From the NCBI GenBank assembly GCA_034008185.1, contig CM067086.1:30587007-30651006 (forward strand): 64,000 nucleotides of DNA. Direction: 5' to 3'. The notes beneath the pieces were generated by a model. It did not search any database and had not been told where the DNA came from. It was given only the letters and a program-made list of their open reading frames with translations. Positions 12,805 to 23,395 of the stretch are shown piece by piece. Each line of letters opens with the position of its first letter. Within the stretch, counting starts at the first letter, position 1. Source of the stretch: Gorsachius magnificus (lineage: Eukaryota > Chordata > Aves > Pelecaniformes > Ardeidae). The position numbers and the translations under genes are program-made.

Positions 12805-14071
12805 CTGCTGCGACACTTAGCCTGGTTTCCAAATGGCTTTGATAATGTTCTTCTCTACAAGCTTTTAAAGAATCTAAGCTGTCTTGGGAAGGCCTCTGGA
12901 GGCATAGTTGGTGAAAAACCCTGGAAACCCAGGGTAGGAACATGGTCAGGTCACCCGTGGAGGCCCAGCTGGGTCAGTAATGGGGCCTGTGCCACCTGAC
13001 ATTTGCAAATGATCTGGAAAAGAAAGTGGAGAGGGAGGTGGCAAACTTAGCTGATAATACTAAATATATTCCAGGTGGGAAAACCACAAGATTTCTGTGA
13101 AGTGTTGAAGAAGGACCTCATGAAACTGAATGATTGGGCTCATTAAAATGGCTGATTATGTTCAGTTTAGATAAATGTAAATTAATGCATGTGGAGAAAA
13201 ACAATCCCAAATTAATGTATACAGCAATGAGGGCTGAACTATTTACTGCCACTGAAGAGAAAGGTTCTGAAGTTGTAACAGATAGTTCTACCAAAATATG
13301 AGCTTGGTGCTCAATAACTGGGAAATATAATAATAAAGCAATAATACAAAAAAAATTGGAGAAAGAAAGGGAGGTAGGCTGAATGTTAGGAGTTGCTATG
13401 AAAGGAAAGAAAGCAGACTATGACACTATATAAATCCAAGGTTTGCTGCGTGTTGAATACTGTGAGAAGTTTGGTCTCCTTGTCTTGAAAAGGATAAAAT
13501 AAGCTCAAAGATGTACTGAGAAGGACATAAGGATGATCAAAAGGAACAACTTCCGTATGAGGAATTACTAAATTGATTTGGGTTTTCCAGCCTGTAAAAA
13601 GATTTCAGAGGGATATACAGGAGAAGTTCATGAGATCAAAAGCATCATGGAAGGGGCAAATAAATAGGGGATGGATGTTCTTTCTCTCTCTTGAAGACAG
13701 AAGTTAGGACATCAAATGAGATTATCAAGAGGCTGGTTCAAAATGAACAAAAGAGGATACTTTTTCACAAAATAGTAAATAAAGCTGTGAAACCCTTCAC
13801 AATGGGATGCACAGGGTATTAAAGCTTACCTGGGTTCAAAAAGTGCCAACTTCACAGAATGAAAATCCTTCAACAGTTATTGAATACCAAAATATCTGAA
13901 TCACAGTTTGCCAGAGGTTGAGAGAATATACCACGATATTTCCTGCAGAATATCGCTACATCCTGTCCATATGTTGTGTGCCTCCTGAGGGGTTCCTTAT
14001 TGGCTGAAGTTTGGGACAGTCCTGGGTTAGATGGACCTTTGGTCTGACCTGGTATGGCCGTTTTTATGTTT
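12805..14071 (+). mobile_element. Old CR1 LINE fragment, RT to 3' end
   Basis: This is a decayed CR1 copy of about 1.27 kb in sense orientation. Near 12830-12870 the plus-strand translation contains GFDNVLLYKLLKN, corresponding to the AFDTV..LL.KL block of the RT. At 12940-12985 the DNA follows the codons for the TSGVPQGSVLGP block. From about 13000 the frame gives NDLEKK and then LADNTK at 13047-13064, where functional CR1 has FADDTK; the second catalytic aspartate is now asparagine. A frameshift separates these blocks. The 3' end (14010-14071) shows the typical CR1 ending 'TTAGATGGACCTTTGGTCTGACCTGG', then TATGGCC and TTTTATGTTT. The copy is inactive. Family assignment is firm; subfamily is uncertain, but it resembles the older CR1 type shared with turtles and crocodiles rather than the young neoavian type. 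Confidence 0.87.
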
Positions 14072-14334
14072 CAAGGGCTCTGGCAGTTGCTTAGTCCTTA
14101 GCAGTGTTGCAAGAAAGGCCTTGAGAAGTTTCAAAATAAGAGACCTAGAAATGCAAGATGGAATGATGATTACTGAGTAAATAACCAGGGCTTTATTTTG
14201 TTCTTTGCAACGTTTGCTCCGTCATGTCAACCCTAGGGGGAAATCTGTGTGCCAGTTCACCCAGGTCTTGCAACAACCTGAGACAACCTGTTTATTAAAC
14301 ATACGCTTTGGCTGCTATACAGAGGAAATGGCAT
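14072..14334. other. Short unassigned spacer
   Basis: Plain AT-rich sequence between the CR1 3' end and the MIR. I recognise nothing in it. Confidence 0.5.
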
Positions 14335-14527
14335 GATCCAGACTGGTAATGCAGAGACTTGCGTTTAGTTTCTGCCTACACTGTTGACTTTCTGTGTGTT
14401 TCCAGCCAAGTCCTGTACCTTATTGTCTCTCTGTTTCCCTATGCAAAGAATAGGTAAAATCCTTTGTATCTCTCCTTGAAGAGCAGTTTGAGATTAATGG
14501 TTGTGAAGTGCTAAAAGTTGTGAGTGA
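14335..14527 (+). mobile_element. MIR SINE, nearly full length
   Basis: The order of segments follows the MIR consensus in sense orientation. GCAGAGACTTGCGTTTAG corresponds to 'gcagagacctgggttcaa'. CTGTTGACTTTCTGTGTG corresponds to 'cactgacttgctgtgtgacc'. The conserved core is TTGTCTCTCTGTTTCCCTA, for 'ctctgtgcctcagtttcccca', followed by AATAGGTAAAATCCTT. The 3' part is GAGATTAATGG..GTGAAGTGCT. MIRs are tRNA-derived SINEs mobilised by L2 LINEs, active in early amniotes and long dead. Divergence is high, but the collinear match over about 190 bases makes the call good. It sits right after a CR1 copy, which is probably coincidence. Confidence 0.8.
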
Positions 14528-17500
14528 ATGCAAAGTTTGTTTGATGCCAATTTGTTTAATGGACATTGCAGTTAGGAAATTTGCCATCTTCAGTGTCAGT
14601 TCATAAGCCTCTTGTTCAGACTGGATAAGAAGTAAAAGCTATACCCCCAGATTCATTCTAGAGGGAAAAAATCTGAATTAGTTGTTTCTATACTTATTAG
14701 TTATTCATTGGTTTCAGGTGTGTATGTCAGAACTGGCAGGGTGGACCCCCGGGAAATCTGCAGTGGTCTGATCTGACTAGAGGAAGAGTTATTTTTTGTC
14801 CTTTCTGTCCTGTTGCAGTTTCTTTTTGTTTTTGTGCTCTCACTAGGTCACTGTTTATGGGATGAATTTTCAAGTCATGTCTCAGATTCACAGTCATAGG
14901 TGACCTTTGCTCTTCCATGTGGCTCTCTTTCTGCTCCTGTGGCCATTTGCAGACGTGCCTTATAAGTTATTATTTATAATGAAAGGCAGCTGATGGCACT
15001 TGCACATAAGGTGGTTGTCCTCTCCTCATGCTGTGCAGTAGCATACCTGAATCCTGATGAGAAGACAAAGAGATGCTCTTGTTCAAAATTAAATGTAACA
15101 GAGGCCCCAGAACTTGCCTTAGCATTTGCTGCTGAGCTAGATGGCATCACATTTCAGGGACATGTGGAAAAAAATTCTTGGTGTCCGGCTGTTGTGTCAC
15201 AGGTACCTCCTACTTGCTTAAATCAAGTTTCAGCAGGGAGGTGTGCAGCCATAAACATAAAAAATTCCGTTCCTAACCTTTTCTACACACATTGTAAAAA
15301 TGCAGTGGATTATCTGAGGCTTTCCCTCCTTTGGACCAACTAAAATCTCTCAGGAGAGGTGACTTGAATTTGCTTGACTTTCTGAACTTCTGGGAAGTGG
15401 TTTGGTTCCTGGCTCTTGTTGCTATTACATCTGACTGCTGTGGTCCTTGTTCTGCTCTGGTATATTTGGGTATATAGGTATTTCAGCTCTGCCTTCTCTC
15501 TTTCCCCACTCAAAAGCCCCATTTCACTCCCTTTTCTAAAGAAGTAGGCCTTCTAATTTGCTGTGTTCCCACACTGGGGCTCTTCCACAGGAGACCTGTC
15601 TTTACACAGGAGTGGGTGCTGCCGTAGGTTGACAGAACGATTAACAATTGCATGTTAGGCACTTGATCAGGCATCTGTAGATGTTTCCAGGATACTGTAC
15701 ACATTGGGTAAAAGACATGAAAAAAATCTGTCTTCTTCAGTGCACTAGCTAGGTATTAACACACCTTTCTACAGGCAGGAGGCAGCTCCGAGGTGCTGCT
15801 TTTATATAGCAGCATTTTGAGTTCTGAGACATCATGGTTTTGAGAACTCTTTGGAGATGAAACACAAACTTTGGCAGCATGACCAAGACGACCTACATGA
15901 TTGCCTTGACTATGGGGAGTTAAGTGCTCGGATTGCATCAGTCCTCTGCCTCAAAGCTGTCATGGGTCAGGAAGTGTTAAGTTTCACTAATAAACTTCCA
16001 GACACTTTTCAAATGAAGTAGCTGAAACTGTGAGGTTCCTATGGAGAACCTCGCTGCAGCAAAAGAAATTAGCAGCTCCTGTACAGAGCTTGTACGTGGA
16101 GTACGGGCAGTAGCGCATGGCTGGGTATGGGGGTAGTTACAGTGTGAATGCAAGTCTTCATCCCAAATGTGAAGGCAAATGATGTCCAATTGCTTCTTTG
16201 TATTATTGCATGTTTCCAATGCTCGCTGAGGGGTTCTCAGGTGGCTACTAGGAAGATGTGTGTGGATTGTGAGGAGAGGCCTGCAGTAAGAGAAGAAACA
16301 GCATCCACCAGTTAGGATAGGACTGTCTGCAGGCATGAACTGTAGGGTCATACTGAGTGATGTGGCACGGAGCACAGATGCCACGCTGAGTGGTGTTACT
16401 TGGCAGTCCCTAAATGCCATTCTTTTCCCCCACTAAACTCTGCCCATGTCAAGGTAATGCTCGAATGACTTTTGCCAGTGCTCTGCACTTAGGGTTTCAA
16501 TAGTAGGCTGTCCAGGTCTAATATATAGCACCTTACCCCATAGTCTTTATTTCATTCATGCAATTCACCCTGGAATTTGTTTCCATTTACACTTTGAGAC
16601 ACTTGTGTGCCAGTTACAGCTACTTTTTGATTTGGAAAAAAAATGGTTATTTGAATGACAGCTGTCTCTCTCTGTTTTATACGGTTTCCCTCTCCTCACA
16701 TGTAAATTCTGTGTGAAGGCCACCATGCCCTTTTGCTCTTTGTGTAAGTATAGAGAGGTACCTAAACGTGACTTAGCAAACAGTTATTCTATGCTATACA
16801 AACAGTAACTCCATGCAAAGGGCATTCACCCCAGCCTATGCTGCCAGGGCAGTGCTCAGGGGGTGGTCCTGTCTCAGGCTTTCCTTCCTACCTATACCTC
16901 TGATTGCCTGTGCACGTTGTGCTGCTGCATTATCTGCCCCGTGACCAAAGGCACCCAGTTATGAAGTAGAACAACTGATTAAACAAAAAACACACAAGAA
17001 AACACCCGGTATAGTTTAGGATGTGCAACCTTTTGAGCCAGATACCAAGGGGTGTATCGAACACTTGAAGTGCCCATGAAAATGGACCAAAATATGTTAT
17101 ACTAACCCAGAAAAACAAACTCTAATTCAGTGTCAATATTGCAGTTTATGGGAGCATTGTACCTTAGTTTCACTTTCTACCTGCTTTGTGAGTGTAATCC
17201 CAGTTCTGGTTTTAGTTAAAGGTTTTCTCTACCTTTTGGATGTCTGAAAACTATCTTCTGGCAGTTTTAAGGTAGTGGATAACACTGAAAGTGTTAACCT
17301 TCAGAGTCCCCTCCTGCAGTTTAACCCTTCTTTTTAAGGGGTCCAGGGACACTCTACCAGTGACTGGCCAATTTTCAAGCTCAATCCTGTTTTTCCCTCT
17401 CCTGATGTTATTTTTAGTGGAAGAAAATAGGAATATTTCTAGTTCTTAGGATCTTCTATTTCTTTAACTCCTGGAAAGGTCAAAGTGAGATGGGGGAAGC

Positions 17501-18954
17501 CAAGCAACCCCCCAACAAAGTGAAGTGGTCAGTTACAACTGTTGAAGCAGGGCCAAGAGGTCAGGATCAAGAGAAGGATTGGGAAGAAAATGTGTGCGCG
17601 TGTGGGTGCGTGCATGCATGTGTGTGCTGCTCTGCTTTGAGAACAAGTCAGAGGAGAGACTGCAGGTATGAAGGCATCCGATCCTTTAAAAGGTTTGCAG
17701 CATTTTGATTTGAAGAAACTGGTATTCCCATGGGACAGGGGGACATATGCATATTTTTTTTCCTCACTAAACTCTTGGTTTCCCCGTAATTGTGATAGGG
17801 ACTCTTGCAAAATATAAGTTCATGTGTCAGTGCTCTCCTTATATACTAATGAAGAGTAAGGTGTTGTGTGTGTGTATGGGCAATCTTTCAAGTCCTGTGG
17901 ATGGTGTGAAAGCAGATATAAAGGCTGGCTACTGGGTGTGGTGACACAAGGAGACTCGGAGAGGACCACTGCCTGGATTCTAAGGCAGAAGTGTTTTACT
18001 GGAGGAGGGCTGATGGGGAAAGCTCTGCATGGAGAAGTGACTGGCAAAAGGGCATTGAGGAAGCATGGTAGAGACACACGGTAAGGTAGGAAAAGAGGTT
18101 TTGTAGGCCAGAAGGGAAAGGAAGACACAAAAAGACAGACTGTAATACAAATTAAAGACATTTCCTTTAATTAATTCCTTTAAAAATTATTAACTAGACA
18201 TCAGTGTTGTAAGTAGCTCCCACTAGGCTGTGATTTCATTGCATGAATTGAGCAGTTTCTGAGCCAGAGAACTTACAGCTGGCAGTTACCACTGGTCCTG
18301 GTCCCTACTAAATAACGGGATGGGCATACATTAGCAAATGAAGAGCATGAGAGCAATTAGCTATCCACAGTGTTCCTCAGAGAGGATAGTTTGTGGGGCC
18401 TGGTGTGATATCCTTGGGCATAATGTTGGGATTTTGGATGAGAAGGCTCAGATCTGGAAGAACAGCAGCAAGACCTCTTTTTCCAGGCCCAATGTGGAAA
18501 AAGTGACAAGGGAGACTTTGGGAAGGGTTGCAGCAGGAACAGTGGGAGGGCACTCATGGCAAAGGGGAGTAAAACACAGTAGGTGCCGAAGTTGGTAAGA
18601 ATTGTATCCCTGTTCCCAAGGGGAGGTGTGAGGTGGAGACCCCTGTGTGCATTTGGCGTTTTAGAGACTAAATGGATACCCCAGCTCGGGGGATCTGGAC
18701 ACTTTTCCTCCCGCTGGTAATGGAAGGAAATCCCTTTTCCTCCTACTCCTCCCACTGAAGAGTGGAGGCACCAAATGCAGTGGCAGCCTTGCTGGAAGGG
18801 GCAAGAAACAATGTCAGGGAAACCTCTGCACCAGTGCAGTGCAACAGGGAAAAGAATTGCACAACTGTCACATTGAATCTTGTGGGTTACTGTTCTGGGA
18901 GGAAGCAGAAGCCAGGATGCTTTTGCTCCTGTCCATAGATTTAACCCTTGGGTT
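14528..18954. other. Gene-free stretch with a TG/CG alternating tract
   Basis: No exon or named transposon is supported. The 147-codon minus-strand frame at 15977-16420 has no recognisable domain. At 17588-17627 there is an alternating purine-pyrimidine tract rich in TG and CG steps (GTGTGCGCGTGTGGGTGCG and on), a degenerate microsatellite with potential to form Z-DNA. A shorter TG run lies at 17861-17877. The minus-strand frame 18357-19001 (214 codons) is cysteine- and proline-rich without a domain, and overlaps a possible CR1 scrap at its 5' end. Confidence 0.55.
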
Positions 18955-19032
18955 TCTAAACAGGATTTGTCATGCCAGATCAGACCTGTTATCGACCTCA
19001 TCCAGAACCCTATTCAGGCAACAGTTTTTGAA
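18955..19032 (-). mobile_element. Possible CR1 3'-end scrap
   Basis: The plus strand reads AGGATTTGTCATGCCAGATC, then AGACCTGTTATCGACCTCATCCAGAACCCTAT in two pieces, then GGCAACAGT. This follows the antisense CR1 ending 'ggatttgccat.ctggatcagacca.tggtcca.c..gtccagtatcctgtctc.aacagtgg' with many substitutions. It is the same terminus seen in sense orientation at 14010-14071. Only about 75 bases align, so this is tentative. Confidence 0.4.
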
Positions 19033-20764
19033 GCTGGATTTTTAGTGTCTTTTACGGGTCTTCAGTGAAAGCTTTATCACAAGAGCCCAAGTGCTTAGGC
19101 TAAAGAGACGGCATATGGTGTCTTCAGAGGTGCTGTTTGCTTCAACAGATTCCTTCTCCAGAGCTGTTGTTCCCCCACCCTCCCTTCCTTCTCTTGGAAA
19201 TCTGTAGGGACTGAGAAATGTGATCACGTTATTTATTTTGCTCATGGGTAGAGAACAGATTCAGTGCTCACTGAATTTGGCAAGGAGGTCCTGAGGGGAA
19301 GCCTGTGAAGATAACTCCCTCTGGGCCTGCCGGCATGTGCGCACCTAAACAGATGGGGCCACCTCTTCTCCCTCCCAGTTCCTCTCGGACGGACTTTCTC
19401 CTCAAGTTCCTGGAGCCCTTGCGTGACCTGAAAGCATTTAGTCATAAATGCCCAACAGCAGCTTTCAGCGTACAGCATCACCAAATACAACTGTTTCCCA
19501 CTCTTACCGTCAATCTGCACTAGAGTAATTTGAGTAGTTCCCTATTTTGTGTGGTGGTGTGGTGGTTTTTTTTTTTTTTTACTGAATTGGTCAGTTTAAA
19601 CGAGGACTCGGTAAGTGAGCTTCAGCCTCTGTTGTTTTCCTGATATGGTGGTTTGTTCACCGAGAGAGCATGTGAAATACTTCAGCTTGAAACCTGTCAC
19701 ATTTTGACCAGGTGTTAACAGCACAAGGTGTGCCAAGAGGGGTGAGATGAGCCTCGGGCTCTGTTGGTATCTAAAATATTGGCTTAAGAATCAAGTCTTT
19801 CATGTTGTTCTAAATGACTGTTTCACCCTTGCACTCTCATTTTTGTGGCAGTGAGTAGCACATACAAGGCAAACATATTCTTTTCTTTCACATCATAGAT
19901 AGGAGACAAAGGGATACAAAAGCCCAGCCCATGACTCACAAGCGCATAAAAGTGGAGTGTAGGCATCACGCCGTTCTTCTTCAGGGGGGAAGAATAAAAG
20001 CAGTTCAGTGTCAGGGAAGGTTTTTTAGAAGGTCGGCATTTGCAATTAGTGTTGCAGTGGTCCTAAGGACATCCTCTTCCACTTAGGGTTTGGAGTGGTG
20101 CTTGTCTATTGTGTGCAAAAAAAACTACACCAGAAGATGCTATGTAGTTTCTTGTAGACGTTTGGTGGATGACTTTACTGCCCTGCTTTGTTCTGTCCCC
20201 TGTCCAGGACAGGGCTTCAAAACTGGTACTGGACATTGTGCTGAAGGCCAGGGCAATTCGGCAGCAGGAGACCTCTGTATCCTGCGTGATATGCCTTGGA
20301 GACTCCGTCCTCCGCTGCCACCATCCTAACACGCCTCCTTAAGAAAGGAGCCACAACCTGCCCTATATTTGCTTCTGTTCATGTTACAGACTTGGTGGCA
20401 AGGAAACACACCTCATTACACTCACTGCTTAAATACTGCCGGGAGTTTCAATACATGTACTGGTACTACGGGTGGGAGAATAGCTTCAAGAATGCAGCTC
20501 TTTTTTTTCCAAGAACTGTGCTGAGGAATTTTGTGCAGCCAGTGAAGAGACTTACTAGGCTTTATACTGAAGCCAGTGCGTGCTGGACGGGATTTTGCAT
20601 GTTTAATCAGTGCTGTGTGACTGTGCGGGTAGCGCGGAAATAGTTGAAAAAGTGTGTAATTATCATATGCCTCATTGTCCACTCTTCATGCCTTGAATTA
20701 AGGTGCTCAGAGTAGCAGTTCACTCCTTCAAAGCACCGCACCAGGTCTAATACCGGAAATTCCT
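19033..20764. other. Gene-free stretch, nothing recognised
   Basis: A pure T15 run lies at 19566-19580 after a GTGGTG stretch. The open frames at 19242-19520 (minus) and 20296-20643 (plus, 115 codons) show no domain and lack convincing exon signals. I see no transposon that I can name. Confidence 0.55.
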
Positions 20765-20890
20765 GTGATGGGGCCAAGTGATGCTATTCCCATTTTTAAA
20801 ATTAGGGAAATGAAAGAGAGAGAGGTGAAGTCACAGCCCTAGGACTTTAGAAAGACTTAAGTAACATTTAGGAGTCGCTGGCCCCTATGC
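20765..20890 (-). mobile_element. Probable MIR SINE fragment, antisense
   Basis: The plus strand reads GCTATTCCCATTTTTAAAAT, then TAGGGAAATGAAAGAGAGAGAGGTGAAGTCACAGCCC in pieces, which follows the antisense MIR core 'tattccccattttacagatggggaaactgaggcacagagaggttaagtcac'. The outer parts are too diverged to follow. MIR is the best fit, but purine-rich sequence like this can also arise by chance. Confidence 0.5.
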
Positions 20891-21243
20891 TTGTGTTAAG
20901 CATGACAAAACATGCCTCTATCTGGATATTATTTATGTAATCTTATATGTATATTACAATTCCTCATGACTGTCAGTCATCTTGGAGACAAAGCTTGTTA
21001 AGAGCCATACCGAGGTGTTCCTGATACAGATTCACCTGCTTTCATCGTTTGTCAGACCCTCTCTGTGACCCTGGTCACAGGTGGCTGCTCCCCCTTCCTG
21101 TACAACCTAGGAAATACAAGAGTTTACCATAGTCTGAAAGGTGACGTTCCATCTCTTCAGTTTCTTTTACATAACCATGTTGCACATCAGAAACAATTTA
21201 AAATAACTTAATGTTCTGAGAAATGACAATCTAATACCATTAG
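20891..21243. other. Gene-free spacer
   Basis: AT-rich sequence between the MIR fragment and the CR1 tail, with nothing that I can name. Confidence 0.5.
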
Positions 21244-21664
21244 ATTGGAGAGATGAAGCCCTTCTCCTGTGAGGAGCGGCTGAGGGAACTGGGCAAGTTC
21301 TGGTTGGAGAAGAGACAGCTTTGCAGGATCCTAACAGCAGCCTTCCAATACTTACAGAGAGGTCATCAGGGAGATGGAGCCAGGCTCTGCAGTGCTGCAT
21401 GGTGGGAGGATGAGAGGCAACAAGTATAAGTTGCAATGAGAGATTCAGAATGGGTGTAAGGAAAAGCTTTTTCACCCTGAGGACAGTCAAGCAATGAGAG
21501 AGGCTGCCCAGAGAGGTTATGCAACCTCAATCCTTTCGGTTTTTCAAGACCAAACTGGATAAAGCTCTGAGAAACGTGGTCTGACCTCAAAACTGACCCT
21601 GGTTTGAGCAGGAGGTTGAACTGGAGACCTTTGGAGGTCTCTTCCAACCTGGATTATCCTTGGA
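21244..21664 (+). mobile_element. CR1 LINE 3' tail, sense orientation
   Basis: This is a 5'-truncated CR1 copy of about 420 bases covering the end of ORF2 and the 3' UTR. Recognisable parts in order: TTCTCCTGTGAGGAGCGGCT near 21260; GTTGGAGAAGAGACAGCTTT; CAGCCTTCCAATACTTACAG near 21340; GGAAAAGCTTTTTCACCCTG near 21460; AGAGAGGCTGCCCAGAGAGG near 21495; TTTTTCAAGACCAAACTGGA near 21541; and the ending TGGAGGTCTCTTCCAACCTG near 21632. The tail GGATTATCCTTGGAATTT is a worn form of the short 8-base repeats that end CR1. It is younger than the copies at 6375 and 12805 but still clearly diverged. Truncation at the 5' end is normal for CR1. Confidence 0.92.
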
Positions 21665-23214
21665 ATTTTATGCAATATTTTGCCTTGTGCTACAAATCAC
21701 TGTTCATCTTGAATTTCCAGAAGGCTATGTATGCTATGGAAAGGAAGCTGAATGGAACAAACATGACAGCAGGGATGGTAGAGTAAAATGTCACCTGTTT
21801 CTGAAAAGTTTCTACGTCTCTTCTGTTTTAGTGGAGGTACGTACTTAAATAACACAAGAACTTGATGGAAAGGCCTGGTGACACACTTGTGCCCTGTGTG
21901 AAGAGCTCCTTTCAGCTTTCCACAGCTATAAAGAAATAATCTTTCAGATGGTACACAAAATTCCTGCTAACATTAAAGGGATGTAGCTCATTCTTCTCCC
22001 CTTCTCTCTCCTTCCCACCGGCAACATTGCCTTGGGGTGCCTCTCTTTTACAGTTCATGGATGTGAGAAGAGGTGGAGGAAAGCCCTCACAGCTCCTTTC
22101 TCTGGGTGGAGCACAATATTGTTTACTTACAACCCATGTTACCACAAACAAAGGCTGCTGGAGGTGTGTGACCTATATATTTTCAAGAAATAATTTCTTT
22201 CCTAAACTGTGTTTTTGGCTAGGGTAAATGAAGACTGTCTAGGCCACAAGTGTTTGGGTTGGGGAACTTATCATACACTCTGGAGAGAGGTTTAATGGGA
22301 AAAAATAATGGAGTTTTTGCAAATCTTACATTTTGCAAACAGTCTAATATTAATCACTTAATACCTTTTACTTGGAAAGATGAACACATGCAGTATGTTT
22401 AACTTTGTTAGATTTTCTTTGCTCAAAACTGTAGACTCCGCTTTTGTTGACTTATTGGCATTATACTGTGTCAATAGAACTACTTGCAGTGAGTGCTGGA
22501 AGCAGTAGGTTTTGTGGGGAGTAGGATGCTGTATTTTTCATTTTTGATGATGTATTCTGAAGTGCCAAGACTTGAGTTTGAAACAGTTGTCCTTAGAAAA
22601 ACTGCATTGTATGGAGAAATAAAAAGTCATAATCTAAGAAAGACCTAATGCTAGAAAAAAAGGGTACAGCTACAGAGTAATAATAGCTGAGCTGGATACA
22701 ACGTAGGTAGCGATGCAATGATGGTTTCTGTGTGGAGTTCCTAACTTGAAAATAACTTCATGAAGTCCTTGCTGCACTTCCCTTTACCCTTCTTTACGCT
22801 GCCTGGTGTCATTTTTTGAACATGTTGCCTAACTGTGAAAGCAAGGCTTTTAAACTGAAGCAGAACCTCTGACCGTCTCACCTGGCAGCTGGTAAAGGTA
22901 TGAGACCCTCCACTTATCACTGAACACCAGAAGCTGTAAGAGGACATCTCTCCTTTACTAGGTTGAGGCTCCAGAAAGCTTAGCAACCTGTCTCTCTTTT
23001 TTTCCTTGAACTTGGAGAATACCACTGGGACAGGAAAATTGAGGCTGATATGTAAGTATATAAAAGAAGAGCCTCCTTCCTCTTCTCTTGTCTAGTCAAG
23101 TTGGGCAGGAAAACCCTTTTGACAATTCAGATTATGTGTTTCCTGAAAATGTTAATGAACCCTGCAAGCTGCCTGGAGAAACTAGCACGAGAAGCATGCC
23201 TAGCAGTTCGATTT
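21665..23214. other. Gene-free stretch, nothing recognised
   Basis: Ordinary AT-rich sequence. No open frame over 100 codons and no named repeat. Confidence 0.55.
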
Positions 23215-23395
23215 CAGGCATAATGAGTCAGAACACCCAACTTGTGCTTGTTGCATCCTTAGTGTCCTTGGACAGGTTGTTTAACTACTCAGCAACTCAG
23301 TTTTGTTTCCTATATAAGGAGAACAGTAAACCTCACATGCAGTAAAGGAGTGTTTAAGGGTTAGTTGATGCATACTTGTAAAAAGCCTTAAAAGG
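23215..23395 (+). mobile_element. MIR SINE fragment, sense orientation
   Basis: The segment follows the MIR core in order. AGTGTCCTTGGACAGGTTGT stands for 'tgtgaccttgggcaagtca'. TTAACTACTCAGCAACTCAG and TTTTGTTTCC stand for 'ttaacctctctgtgcctcagtttcc'. TATATAAGGAGAACAGTAAACCTCAC covers the 'atctgtaaaatggg.ataat..cctacctcac' part. GTTAGTTGATGCATACTTGT stands for the 'attaaatga.tta.ta.atgtaaag' tail. Collinearity over about 170 bases supports the call despite heavy divergence. Confidence 0.72.

Noticed and set aside
18357..19001. 214-codon minus-strand frame as a gene
   Set aside because: Cysteine/proline-rich with no domain, and it overlaps a probable CR1 scrap. Its length is compatible with chance.
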